Part shown: positions 18,431-26,638 of the stretch, in pieces
Numbering within the stretch: the first letter of the stretch is position 1
Layout of the letters: every line of letters starts with the position of its first letter
Assembly (NCBI RefSeq): GCF_028771845.1
Contig: NZ_CP118270.1
Span: forward strand, 2,108,001-2,172,000
DNA: 64,000 bases
Reading direction: 5' to 3'
Source of the DNA: Paenibacillus marchantiae
GTDB lineage: Bacteria > Bacillota > Bacilli > Paenibacillales > Paenibacillaceae
Made by a program: the position numbers and the translations under genes
Notes under the pieces: model-generated
What the model was told of the DNA's origin: nothing
The model's database searches: none
Seen by the model: the letters and a program-made list of their open reading frames with translations, nothing else

Positions 18431-18482
18431 CAGGCAGCTAGAGCACCAGGGTCAAGGTGACTTTAGCTGCCTTTTATTTTCT
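18431..18482 (+). terminator. Terminator of the DUF4132 operon
   Basis: GGCAGCTA (18433-18440) pairs exactly with TAGCTGCC (18464-18471), followed by TTTTATTTT. Confidence 0.82.
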
Positions 18483-18550
18483 GTTTTTTTGGTAAGGAAT
18501 CCTTAAATAGCAGTAAAATTTGGCTCAAGATTGGTAATGGTGGGTACAGA

Positions 18551-18578
18551 TTGAGTATTGGGCATGGTAAAATATAAA
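18551..18578 (+). promoter_or_regulatory. Candidate promoter for the GNAT and WXG100-fusion genes
   Basis: TTGAGT (18551-18556), a 16-bp spacer and TATAAA (18573-18578), about 90 nt upstream of the GNAT start. Confidence 0.42.
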
Positions 18579-18666
18579 TAGAGTTATATAAAATTTCATG
18601 TATTAACCAAGTCCAATCGCAGGATCGGATGTTTACATAATTGTTTTCTAGGAAAAGGAGAATACG

Positions 18667-19131
18667 TTGGACATGTTAATCACTTCATATCGTGAACAGG
18701 ATCATGACAAGTTGGTCGAGATTTGGGAGAGAGCCGTTCGGGCAACACATACGTTTTTAGAAGAGCATCACATCCAGTTCTATAAAAAAGTAGTGAGCGA
18801 CGTGTTGCAGCAAAGGCAAGTCGAGGTATGGGAAGCGCTGGATGCTGGCAATGAACCCGTTGGTTTTATCGGTTTGGATGATAACTTTATTGAGATGTTG
18901 TTTGTAGATGTCAGTCAGCACGGGCAGGGCCTGGGGCGTCTTCTGATCAACCATACCCTTAACATCAAAGGTCGTCACCTCAAGGTGGATGTCAATGAGC
19001 AGAATGCTGGAGCAGCCCGATTCTACGAGAAAATGGGATTTGTACAAATGGGTCGTTCCGAGTTGGATGGTTCCGGTAATCCGTTTCCGCTGCTGCATCT
19101 GGAGATCAAGGCAGATCAGGCTGCAAGATAA
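18667..19131 (+). CDS. GNAT-family N-acetyltransferase
   Basis: The 154-residue GNAT protein resembles the small YjaB-type acetyltransferases: YREQDHDKLVEIWERAVRATH at the N-terminus, FIEMLFVDVSQHGQGLGRLL with the acetyl-CoA pyrophosphate loop (QHGQGLG), and VDVNEQNAGAARFYEKMGF for the conserved fourth motif. The substrate cannot be told from sequence. Translation begins at TTG 18667 (GGAG 6 nt upstream) or at ATG 18673 in the same frame. The gene is 51 nt upstream of the WXG100-fusion gene and probably shares its transcript. Confidence 0.88.
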   Translation: MDMLITSYREQDHDKLVEIWERAVRATHTFLEEHHIQFYKKVVSDVLQQRQVEVWEALDAGNEPVGFIGLDDNFIEMLFVDVSQHGQGLGRLLINHTLNIKGRHLKVDVNEQNAGAARFYEKMGFVQMGRSELDGSGNPFPLLHLEIKADQAAR

Positions 19132-19182
19132 AGAACGGTGGACCACGAAATAGGAGGAATATGACGAAGAGGAGCGTGCAGG

Positions 19183-20169
19183 ATGACACAGATTAAGGTA
19201 ACACCGGAACAACTGGATACAGTCAGTGGGCAATTCGCCCAGGCACATCAGCAATTGTCGGAGTTTATGTCCACATTGGATAGCCAGATCCGTGTCATGC
19301 GCAGCAATTGGGACGGAATGGAGCGGGAGCGCTTTTATAACGATTATGCAACGGCCCAAGCAACAATGAAGTCTGTTCTTGAGCTGGTCTTGTCCATCCA
19401 ATCCGAACTCAAGAAAATTGCCGAGCGTTTCCGCACCACGGATGAAGATGTTGTGAACAAGGCTCTTATGGTGGCTTTGGCTGCGGCACAGACTCTTACG
19501 TCCCTCGGTAAACATAAAGGTGATGGCTCGGGCAAAACGTCAGGTCCTCCGGAGAATATGGAGGATTGGGATAAGAAGGACGCCGAGGATTACAAAAACT
19601 ATGAGGAAATGTTGAAGAAAGCCGAGGAAATGGGTGACGAGAAACTGGCGCAGCAGCTTCAGGCCAGCATGAACGTTATTCGGCTTCAATATGAGGACGA
19701 AATCTATCAAACCGATCCGAACACAGGCAAGACGGTGAAAATTACCGAGGATTCGATTGTAGGTACGTATCAGGTTAAAAGCGACAAGGGTGAAACGACC
19801 AGCATCAGCTTGGATAAACAGGGTAACGTCGTGGATTACAACAAGGATACGAAAAAATACGAGTATTGGGAACAAACCCATACGACCAGTCAAGGGGAGC
19901 ATCTCTTTGGCAAAGGAGCACAAACGGCTACAGCTTATGGAATCGGCCTGCTGTTGACCAGCAAGAGCGGATCTGCCTTTACAGAACATGCGACAGGGCT
20001 CGGTTCCTCCTTTGTTGCGGACAAGTTCCTGTTCTCCGTGCCGGAAGAAGGCGAGACGCGTACGATGATCTACCGAACCAACAAGGATACAGGCAAAATC
20101 GAGAATATGATTGTGGTCACGCGTGGCGACAACGATATTGAATATATTCCGTGGCGTGAGTATAACTAA
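19183..20169 (+). CDS. WXG100-domain fusion protein, possible type VII secretion substrate
   Basis: The first 100 residues form a WXG100-like helical hairpin: the turn motif is W43-D-G45 (NWDGMERERF) between two long helices. A Gly/Pro-rich, charged linker (about 105-135) leads to a C-terminal region (about 140-328) with a beta-rich stretch (ITEDSIVGTYQVKSDKGETTSISLDKQGNV), an alanine/glycine-rich hydrophobic stretch near 245-270 and a final DNDIEYIPWREYN. WXG100 proteins are exported by ESX/Yuk type VII systems, and longer fusions often carry effectors. No T7SS machinery gene is in the window and no known toxin motif was seen, so the role of the C-terminal part is unknown. An SD (GGAGCGTGCAGG) precedes the ATG. 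Confidence 0.78.
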   Translation: MTQIKVTPEQLDTVSGQFAQAHQQLSEFMSTLDSQIRVMRSNWDGMERERFYNDYATAQATMKSVLELVLSIQSELKKIAERFRTTDEDVVNKALMVALAAAQTLTSLGKHKGDGSGKTSGPPENMEDWDKKDAEDYKNYEEMLKKAEEMGDEKLAQQLQASMNVIRLQYEDEIYQTDPNTGKTVKITEDSIVGTYQVKSDKGETTSISLDKQGNVVDYNKDTKKYEYWEQTHTTSQGEHLFGKGAQTATAYGIGLLLTSKSGSAFTEHATGLGSSFVADKFLFSVPEEGETRTMIYRTNKDTGKIENMIVVTRGDNDIEYIPWREYN

Positions 20170-20182
20170 GCTACGGAGCCAA

Positions 20183-20210
20183 GCCTTGTAGCCCCATTCG
20201 GGTACAAGGC
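20183..20210. repeat. Hairpin in the convergent intergenic region
   Basis: GCCTTGTA (20183-20190) and TACAAGGC (20203-20210) form a perfect 8-bp inverted repeat just after the WXG100-fusion stop codon. No T tract follows. Confidence 0.5.
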
Positions 20211-20252
20211 GGGTAGAACCGAGGGCAGATATATAGGGAACCTGCCCATAAA

Positions 20253-20304
20253 CAAACACCCGCGCAACCTTCATCACAGGATGGAAAGGTTGCGCGGGTG
20301 TTTG
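20253..20304. terminator. Long inverted repeat, probable bidirectional terminator
   Basis: A 19-bp perfect stem (20253-20271 with 20286-20304; core CACCCGCGCAACCTT) lies between two convergent genes. The long GC-rich stem suits transcription termination from both sides, although neither flank has a long T run. Confidence 0.6.
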
Positions 20305-20372
20305 TGGTCTGGCTTACCGTCCAGCCAAGGTCAGGTGACCGGGCCAGTAAGGGGGCTTTTTTTGCCCAAAGA

Positions 20373-21161
20373 TTAGTGTGTCTCTTCGTCCAGAAACGGT
20401 TTGTTCACCGCATAATACATGAAGCCCATCAACAGCACGCCGCCCACCAGATTGCCGAGCGTGACCGGAATCAGGTTATGAATAACCCCGCCGAATGAGA
20501 TCGTCCCTGGATGGTTCAGTACCAGCGCAATCGCAAACGTACACATATTGGCGACGCTGTGCTCATATCCCGAGATGAAGAAACAGAAGACAAAGAGCAT
20601 CATGGCGAACATTTTCGCACCATTCTCCTTCATGAACATTGGCACAAAGAACGCCAAACATACGAGCCAGTTACACAGAATGCCCCGGAAGAAGAGCTGC
20701 ATGGCTGGTGCCTCCATCTTGTGCTCTACGACACTCAGCAGAAAACCATTCACCTGAGATGAATCGAACAGACCCGTCAGGTAGATTAACAGGGCAAATA
20801 CCGCTGCACCCATCAGATTCCCACTGTAACTCGCGATCCACAGCTTCACCACTTCGAACCATTTCAGTTTTTTGCGTAAGGCAGCATAAGTGTAGTAAAA
20901 CGTATTTCCAGTGAACAGATCACCGCCACCATAGGCAATCAGAATAATTGCCGCGCCGAACGTGAGGGCAGCCATAGGGTATGTAAAAGGGGAATCCTCC
21001 ATATAAAAGAAGTTACCCGTCTTGAACGCCACGATGACGCCAAACCCGATAAACATGCTGGCGAGCATGGAGCGTGCAAGGTACCTGATCAAGCTTTGTT
21101 TGTAAATCTTGTGTTTCTTCAGCGCCAACTTCTCAACGTTGCGTAAACCTTCCGTTTCCAT
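20373..21161 (-). CDS. Formate/nitrite transporter family channel (FocA/NirC-like)
   Basis: The 262-residue membrane protein has six hydrophobic segments and the FNT signatures: GVIVAFKTG, GGDLFTGNTFYYTYA, GNLMGAAVFALLIY, CNWLVCLAFFVP and ISGYEHSVANM, where the histidine is the pore residue of the family. Members are pentameric channels for formate, nitrite or hydrosulfide, and the substrate is not predictable here because no formate lyase or nitrite reductase gene is nearby. GGGAGGAG lies 7 nt ahead of the ATG on the minus strand, and TATAAT occurs about 40 nt upstream of the start. Confidence 0.93.
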   Translation of the reverse strand: METEGLRNVEKLALKKHKIYKQSLIRYLARSMLASMFIGFGVIVAFKTGNFFYMEDSPFTYPMAALTFGAAIILIAYGGGDLFTGNTFYYTYAALRKKLKWFEVVKLWIASYSGNLMGAAVFALLIYLTGLFDSSQVNGFLLSVVEHKMEAPAMQLFFRGILCNWLVCLAFFVPMFMKENGAKMFAMMLFVFCFFISGYEHSVANMCTFAIALVLNHPGTISFGGVIHNLIPVTLGNLVGGVLLMGFMYYAVNKPFLDEETH

Positions 21162-21265
21162 AATTCTCCTCCCGTTTTCCTGATGTCTTGTTTACATTAT
21201 AACGAAAATATGGAAGTTGGGGAGGGTTGGCCTGGATTTGTGATGTTTATTTAATAGGATAAGAA

Positions 21266-21484
21266 CTAAGGGCTGGGCGGAAGAATGATTGGACGAGCAG
21301 CTAGCGCCTCCTCCACAATCTGTTCGGGTGTCAGGTCTCGATCATCCCAGAAAATCAGATTGCTGATCTCCGCGTAAGGCATCTCTTGCTCTAACTCGGT
21401 TAGCATCTCATCCAGTTCATCTTCGGTTCCTTCGGCATTCATCAGCTTGCGAACCCTTTCTACCAAATGCAAATGGTTAGACAT
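21266..21484 (-). CDS. Colicin-immunity (Im9)-like small acidic protein
   Basis: The 72-residue acidic protein matches the pattern of the colicin E-type DNase immunity family: an N-terminal helix with LVERVRKLMNAEGTEDELDEML, then PYAEISNLIFW in place of the HPSGSDLIYYP motif of Im proteins, then LTPEQIVEEALAARP. These proteins bind and neutralise HNH-type nuclease bacteriocins. The start is ATG 21484 with a perfect AGGAGGT upstream; an earlier in-frame ATG lacks an SD. No nuclease toxin gene is next to it, so it is an orphan immunity gene or protects against a competitor's toxin. The family call rests on a short similarity seen by eye. Confidence 0.6.
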   Translation of the reverse strand: MSNHLHLVERVRKLMNAEGTEDELDEMLTELEQEMPYAEISNLIFWDDRDLTPEQIVEEALAARPIILPPSP

Positions 21485-21520
21485 ATCGATACCTCCTGAA
21501 TGATTCATAGAGTGAACAAA

Positions 21521-21811
21521 CTAGTCTTTCATGGGTTGATCCAATGGATCATACGTAATGATCACCGGTAAAAATTTGGGCTCAAGCATCAGGCTAATGA
21601 GTTGTCCGTTTTGATCAGCATAAGAAATGAGATAGCTTCCAAAATGAGATTCATAGATGAAATCCCTGTATTGAAAGGATCGTTCGGGGTACTTTATGTT
21701 CACATATAGCGTAGTTACCCCGCGGGCAAAGGTTGCTTTCAACATCGGAATTTGGGCCAAAAGTATAATCGCGACAAGAACAATTACTGTACGTTTAGCG
21801 AGACGGGTCAG
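21521..21811 (-). CDS. Small membrane-anchored protein, unknown; probable CTG start
   Basis: Read from CTG 21811 the product is 96 residues: a basic N-terminus (TRLAKR), one hydrophobic segment TVIVLVAIILLAQIP, then an extracytoplasmic domain of about 70 residues with many aromatic residues (KYPERSFQYRDFIYESHF). With an ATG, GTG or TTG start only TTG 21760 is available, which would cut through the membrane segment and has no SD. The CTG is preceded on the minus strand by ATGGGGTGA (7 of 9 matches to AGGAGGTGA) with 6 nt spacing. Function unknown. It lies between the immunity-like gene and a dehydrogenase on the same strand. Confidence 0.55.
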   Translation of the reverse strand: MTRLAKRTVIVLVAIILLAQIPMLKATFARGVTTLYVNIKYPERSFQYRDFIYESHFGSYLISYADQNGQLISLMLEPKFLPVIITYDPLDQPMKD

Positions 21812-21877
21812 ATGGCTTCACCCCATTATCGTAAAATGATTTTACCTAATTAATGAAGGTCCATCTAAAACCAGATG

Positions 21878-22867
21878 TCACTCCACGAGTATAGCAAGAT
21901 TGCCAAACTGCTCTCCCTTTTCCATACGTTCGAATGCTTTCGCTGTGTCCTGTAGCGGATATATACCATCGATCACAGGATGTATATCATGCTTCTCCAC
22001 CCATTGCAGCATCTGGACAAACTCTTCACGGCTGCCCATGGAGGTGCCAATCAGGCTAACTTGCGGGAAAAAGATCGAGCGGATTGGAACAGCCAGATCA
22101 TCTCCCGAGCTTGCGCCATACATCACGATACGGCCACCTGGTCTAATTATATCAAAATATTTTGGGAACATGCTTTGTCCGATGCTATCCAAGATGAGAT
22201 CAACAGGATCAAGATCATTCTGCAAACTCCAGTCTGCATGACTGTCCAGAGCTTGGAAAGCGCCCAGACGCAGAGCCTCGTGTCTCTTGGCTTCGCTTCT
22301 GGATGTAACGGTCACTTTGGCACCAGCGGCTACGGCGATAAGCAAAGCATAGGTCGCTACACCACCACCAATGCCGGGAATGAGAATGTGTTCAGCCTGC
22401 TTAAGTCCGCCACGAGTGAATAGGGCACGGTATGCAGTCAAAGCCGAAAGGGACAACACCCCTGCTTCCGTCCATGATAGATGAGAGGGTTTGGGTAAGG
22501 CATTTCTAGCAGGCAACGTAATATATTGTGCGAGAGTTCCATCCGTAGGGCCCCCTACAATTTCGGGCACAATGGGTATGTCTACTGCGTGGTCCCAACC
22601 GAGAGTAGGGTGGATAATGACCTCATCACCTACAGATAAGTTCTCTACATCATCTCCAATTGCTATGATTACACCTGCTCCATCGGAACCAAGAATGAGT
22701 GGTGTGTCCTGGAATGTACGTCCTGCCATGATGAACAGATCACGATGATTAATTCCAGCAGATTTTAGTTGGATCTGTACTTCACCGGCTTCTGGGGCCC
22801 GAGATGTTGACTCTGTATATTGAAGACCTTCAAGGCCGCTATGGCCGGAATGTATAATAGCTTTCAT
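21878..22867 (-). CDS. Zinc-type MDR oxidoreductase (quinone oxidoreductase-like)
   Basis: The 329-residue protein belongs to the medium-chain dehydrogenase/reductase superfamily. The N-terminal GroES-like part contains GINHRDLFIMAGR and GSDGAGVI; the nucleotide-binding part has IPGIGGGVATYALLIAVAAGAKVTVTSRS, a Rossmann glycine motif for NAD(P)H; late motifs are DLILDSIG and RPGGRIVMYGASSG. The usual catalytic zinc cysteine/histidine set is not complete, so it probably acts as a quinone oxidoreductase-like reductase. ATG 22867 is preferred because AGGAGG precedes it on the minus strand. It is divergent from the LysR gene at 23005, which probably controls it. Confidence 0.88.
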   Translation of the reverse strand: MKAIIHSGHSGLEGLQYTESTSRAPEAGEVQIQLKSAGINHRDLFIMAGRTFQDTPLILGSDGAGVIIAIGDDVENLSVGDEVIIHPTLGWDHAVDIPIVPEIVGGPTDGTLAQYITLPARNALPKPSHLSWTEAGVLSLSALTAYRALFTRGGLKQAEHILIPGIGGGVATYALLIAVAAGAKVTVTSRSEAKRHEALRLGAFQALDSHADWSLQNDLDPVDLILDSIGQSMFPKYFDIIRPGGRIVMYGASSGDDLAVPIRSIFFPQVSLIGTSMGSREEFVQMLQWVEKHDIHPVIDGIYPLQDTAKAFERMEKGEQFGNLAILVE

Positions 22868-23004
22868 TTTCAAAATTCCTCCTTGTGTATATAAAAACTT
22901 CACTACTGAGCCTCATTGTACAGATGGGGCAGATTCACGTAAAATGAACAAAAATGAATGTCAGTATCAATTCAGATAATAGATAACAAGCAGGTGATCA
23001 GGGC

Positions 23005-23880
23005 ATGGATGCAGGAGATTTAAAAATATTTCAGGCGGTTGCCCGCGAAGGCAGTATCAGCAAAGCAGCATTAGCGCTGAATTATGTGCAATCCAATGTA
23101 ACAACACGAATTAAACAGTTGGAAGATCAGCTGCAAGTACCGCTGTTTCATCGCTCCAACCGGGGCATGTTGCTCACACCAGCGGGTGAGAATTTGCTGG
23201 GATATGCGGATAAAATATTACATTTATTATATGAAGCGGAGCAGGCAACGCAGATCGGAAATCCACCTGCAGGGATGCTTCGTCTTGGTGCGATTGAGAC
23301 CGCTGCCTCCAGTTATCTGACGCCGCTGCTCGCTGAATATCGTTTATGTTACCCCGAGGTTCAGCATTCGTTAATTACAGGGGGGACACATGAACTCAAT
23401 CAGAAGGTCATTCAACATGAGCTGCATGGAGCTTTGGTATATGGCCCGATCGACCACCCTGAGCTGAACTATATGAAAGTGTACGACGAAGAGTTGGTAC
23501 TGATTGCAGAACCCGGAACCCATGAAATGCATGCTCTATTGTGCAAACCGATGTTGTTTTTTGAAGTAGGCTGTACCCATCGCGCGCAGGCAGAAGCCTT
23601 TTTGAAAGATCAAGGCGTGCACACCCTCAACGTTACGGAATATGGAACACTGGACACCATTATGAATGGCGTATCTGCGGGAATAGGTGTGTCATTGCTC
23701 CCACGATCCTCGGTTACGAAAGCCGAAAGGAGAGGCGAGGTTACAGTGTTATCTTTGCCTGATCCGTATCGCAGGTTGGAAGTAGGATTTGTGCATTCCC
23801 GGAGTGAGCATCAATACGGAGCGCTGGGTGCACTGGTGCAGATGATAACGAACCAAAAAACCAGAACAATAAAGGAGTAA
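23005..23880 (+). CDS. LysR-family transcription regulator
   Basis: The 291-residue regulator has an N-terminal winged helix (DLKIFQAVAREGSISKAALALNYVQSNVTTRIKQLE) followed by the LysR substrate-binding domain, starting near LRLGAIETAASSYLTPLLAEY. It lies 137 bp from the divergent MDR dehydrogenase and 6 nt upstream of the threonine-aldolase-like gene with which it is co-transcribed. The arrangement suggests that it regulates one or both. The effector is unknown. Confidence 0.93.
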   Translation: MDAGDLKIFQAVAREGSISKAALALNYVQSNVTTRIKQLEDQLQVPLFHRSNRGMLLTPAGENLLGYADKILHLLYEAEQATQIGNPPAGMLRLGAIETAASSYLTPLLAEYRLCYPEVQHSLITGGTHELNQKVIQHELHGALVYGPIDHPELNYMKVYDEELVLIAEPGTHEMHALLCKPMLFFEVGCTHRAQAEAFLKDQGVHTLNVTEYGTLDTIMNGVSAGIGVSLLPRSSVTKAERRGEVTVLSLPDPYRRLEVGFVHSRSEHQYGALGALVQMITNQKTRTIKE

Positions 23881-23886
23881 ATAACC

Positions 23887-24987
23887 TTGAAGAATACAGA
23901 GTTAACATTAGCGGAAGCTTTTAATCAGGCAGAGTTTATTATAGGCGGCCACGGAAGTCGTAAAGTCAAAGTACTTCAGGAAGCGCTGGAGCAGGTGGAT
24001 GGGGAACAATATAGTGATCATTATGGCAACGGCAAAATCATTGATCAATTCCAGCAGCAGATGGCTGACGTTCTGGGCAAGGAATCCGCTGTATTTTTCC
24101 CCAGTGGTACGATGGCGCAGCAAATTGCGCTACGTATCTGGTGTGACCGCAAAGGCATCAAGCGGGTAGCTTATCATCCTTTATCTCATCTGGAAATTCA
24201 TGAAGAGGACGGACTGAAGGAACTACATCACATTGAATCCATTTTGCTGGCGGATAAGGACCGATTGATTCGATTGGAAGATGTGGAGGGGATGAATGAA
24301 GAGATTTCCTGCCTGCTGCTTGAACTGCCCCAACGCGAGATTGGTGGACAATTGCCTGCCTATGAAGAGTTGGAAGCAATCTCGGCTTATTGCCGTGAAC
24401 GTGGAATCAAGCTTCATCTGGACGGGGCACGTTTGTTCGAAATCACGCCATACTATCAGAAGACACCAGCCGAGATTTGCAGTCTGTTCGATAGTGTCTA
24501 CGTGTCTTTTTACAAAGGCATTGGAGGAATCGCTGGGGCTATATTGGCAGGAGATACGGATGTTATGCAAGAATCGAAAATATGGAAGCGTCGGCACGGC
24601 GGCGATCTGATCGGCCTATATCCATATATTCTTAGTTCTCAATATTATTTCAATGAACGGATTGGCAAAATGGGGCTTTATTATGAGCAGGCGAAGGAAC
24701 TTGCTTCCTTGTTAAATGCGTGTCACGGTATACGTACATTGCCAGAAGTACCCGTCTCCAATATGTTTCACGTACATTTTCCCTTGGCCCAAGCCGAGGT
24801 GGAGCGTATTCTGGCATCCATGACTCAGCAATTTGGCCTAGGGATTACTTCATACTTGCAGCAGACCAGTGCGCATAGCTGTGCCTTTGAATTGTCAACG
24901 GGGGATCGTTATCAGAATGTACCCAAGGACAAGCTGCGTTCAGCGCTGGAATGGCTGGATGAAGAACTGCGGAAACATGTGAACTAA
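23887..24987 (+). CDS. Threonine aldolase/beta-eliminating lyase family PLP enzyme
   Basis: The 366-residue fold-type I PLP enzyme resembles low-specificity L-threonine aldolase: FFPSGTMAQQIALRIW, HLEIHEEDG, KLHLDGARLFE with the PLP-binding aspartate, and the Schiff-base lysine in SVYVSFYKGIGGIAGA. It should cleave beta-hydroxy amino acids to glycine plus an aldehyde, although the exact substrate is uncertain. The start is TTG 23887, supported by AAAGGAG 9 nt upstream. It directly follows the LysR gene and ends before a hairpin terminator. Confidence 0.87.
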   Translation: MKNTELTLAEAFNQAEFIIGGHGSRKVKVLQEALEQVDGEQYSDHYGNGKIIDQFQQQMADVLGKESAVFFPSGTMAQQIALRIWCDRKGIKRVAYHPLSHLEIHEEDGLKELHHIESILLADKDRLIRLEDVEGMNEEISCLLLELPQREIGGQLPAYEELEAISAYCRERGIKLHLDGARLFEITPYYQKTPAEICSLFDSVYVSFYKGIGGIAGAILAGDTDVMQESKIWKRRHGGDLIGLYPYILSSQYYFNERIGKMGLYYEQAKELASLLNACHGIRTLPEVPVSNMFHVHFPLAQAEVERILASMTQQFGLGITSYLQQTSAHSCAFELSTGDRYQNVPKDKLRSALEWLDEELRKHVN

Positions 24988-25016
24988 AATATGCCATGGT
25001 TATTATGTTTTATTCT

Positions 25017-25047
25017 GCCTTATCCACTTGCTGGATAGGGTATTTTT
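25017..25047 (+). terminator. Terminator after the threonine-aldolase-like gene
   Basis: CCTTATCCA pairs with TGGATAGGG (stem 25018-25040, one T-G pair), then TATTTTTGTT. Confidence 0.65.
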
Positions 25048-25196
25048 GTTGCAGGAAAAGAAAGATAGGTGACGAAAGGTACTTTAATGCAGCAATAACA
25101 GTAATAATGTAGCTTCTGGTATCATCGTGTCGTTAATAGTGAACATATTTTTGGACCAAAATTTCATTGATTTTCATTTATAGAGGAGGAGTTCAA

Positions 25197-25667
25197 GTGG
25201 AGTCGAAAGAATTGGAACCCATTCGTGATCTTTTGGTTGAAGCTTACAATACAACAATGGGAGAAGGGTGTACTCCTGAAACGCAACAGAGCATTGAGGA
25301 TTTTGAGCAAAAGTATAACGTGAAATTGCCCGCAGTGTATCGTGAGCTCTTGCTTGAATTTGGTGCATGCAACTTCGGCGATCCTGCCTTGTATTCGGTG
25401 AAAGAATTGAATTGGGCATATCCCGAGTTCCTGGATGTATATCGTGAATATGAGAAGGAATACGAGTTGCCCGCTGATCTGCAACCATTTCCAATTGGTG
25501 GGTTTGGCGAAGGAAGCATTGCTATACTGGATCAAAATTCTGGCAAGGTCCTGATGTTAATCCACGATGCGGGAGAACTGCCTCTTCGTGAGATTGCCGT
25601 GGACTTTAATGAATTAATGACGATGCTGGCTGAATCAGCTGTTTGGGTTCAGGAACAGATGAAGTAA
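25197..25667 (+). CDS. SMI1/KNR4 family protein
   Basis: The 156-residue soluble, acidic protein has the SMI1/KNR4 (SUKH) pattern: an N-terminal helix IEDFEQKYNVKLPAVYRELLLEFGACNFGDPALYSV, then the beta core FPIGGFGEGSIAILDQNSGKV and a C-terminal helix. SUKH proteins in bacteria frequently act as immunity proteins against contact-dependent or polymorphic toxins, but many are of unknown role. GTG 25197 is chosen since AGGAGG lies 7 nt upstream. No toxin gene is adjacent; the neighbours are metabolic and regulatory genes. Confidence 0.82.
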   Translation: MESKELEPIRDLLVEAYNTTMGEGCTPETQQSIEDFEQKYNVKLPAVYRELLLEFGACNFGDPALYSVKELNWAYPEFLDVYREYEKEYELPADLQPFPIGGFGEGSIAILDQNSGKVLMLIHDAGELPLREIAVDFNELMTMLAESAVWVQEQMK

Positions 25668-25699
25668 CAGGCTAGTCGGAAGGGAAGTACACCAGACGT

Positions 25700-26593
25700 A
25701 TGGATATTCGAAAACTACGATACTTTATCACCGTGGCGGAGGAGCTTCATTTCCACCGTGCGGCTGAGAAATTAAATATGACGCAACCGCCGCTGAGCCA
25801 GCAGATTCAGAATCTGGAAGAAGAGCTCGGCGTGAAGCTGTTGGAACGCACAAAAAAAATGGTTCGTCTCACGGCAGCCGGTGCCGTGTTTCTGGAACAG
25901 GCGAGGCTGATCATGGCCCAACTTGAGCGATCCATCCAGCTTACGCAGAAGGCTGACCAGGGGATCATTGGACATTTAACGGTTGCTTTTGTGGATTCGG
26001 CTTCAGGGAGTATTATGGTCGATGTGTTGAGAAAATTCCGTGCGGCGTACCCGCAGATTGAACTTACGTTGCGTGAGATGACCTCGTCCCAACAATTGCA
26101 GGCACTAGCAGATGGACAGATCCATATTGGATTTTTGCGGTATCAGGATCACAACGGAGATTTGTCGTTCCGGGTCTGTCAGACGGAAACATTACTCGCA
26201 GTGCTGCCAGACCATCACCCTTTAGCTTCACAGACTCAGGTGTCCATAACAGAGCTGGCAGACGAAGATTTTATTTTATTCCCACGGCATCTGGGTTCTC
26301 CGTTCCATCGTCTCGTTCTGGATTATTGCAGGGAGCATGGTGTAGATCCTCGTATTACACAGGAAGCCATTCAGATGTACACGATTGTGAATCTCGTTGC
26401 AGCGGGTATGGGTATATCCATCGTTCCTTCTTCAGTAGATGTGTTCGAGCGGAGGGGGGTGGTATTTCTACCATTAGCAGAAAGTCCGCCCTCCGTACCG
26501 TTGTACACGGCATGGCGGACGGACATGAATCAGGAAGTGATTTCCCGTTTTATGAATATTGTAGATGAAATCGTTGATGGGAATATAAGTTGA
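25700..26593 (+). CDS. LysR-family transcription regulator
   Basis: The 297-residue regulator has the DNA-binding domain MDIRKLRYFITVAEELHFHRAAEKLNMTQPPLSQQIQNLEEELG and a LysR ligand domain beginning near GHLTVAFVDSASGSIM. The N-terminal sequence resembles the BenM/CatM/CynR-type branch (ELHFHRAAEKLNMTQPPLSQ), whose members often respond to aromatic or small carbon compounds. The SD is weak (GGAAGGGA, about 14 nt upstream). It is convergent with the aldo/keto reductase gene, only 45 bp away, with no obvious terminator between them. Target unknown. Confidence 0.92.
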   Translation: MDIRKLRYFITVAEELHFHRAAEKLNMTQPPLSQQIQNLEEELGVKLLERTKKMVRLTAAGAVFLEQARLIMAQLERSIQLTQKADQGIIGHLTVAFVDSASGSIMVDVLRKFRAAYPQIELTLREMTSSQQLQALADGQIHIGFLRYQDHNGDLSFRVCQTETLLAVLPDHHPLASQTQVSITELADEDFILFPRHLGSPFHRLVLDYCREHGVDPRITQEAIQMYTIVNLVAAGMGISIVPSSVDVFERRGVVFLPLAESPPSVPLYTAWRTDMNQEVISRFMNIVDEIVDGNIS

Positions 26594-26638
26594 GCTAAAG
26601 ATTATTACACTTGCACTACGATGACCGAACAACCTGTT

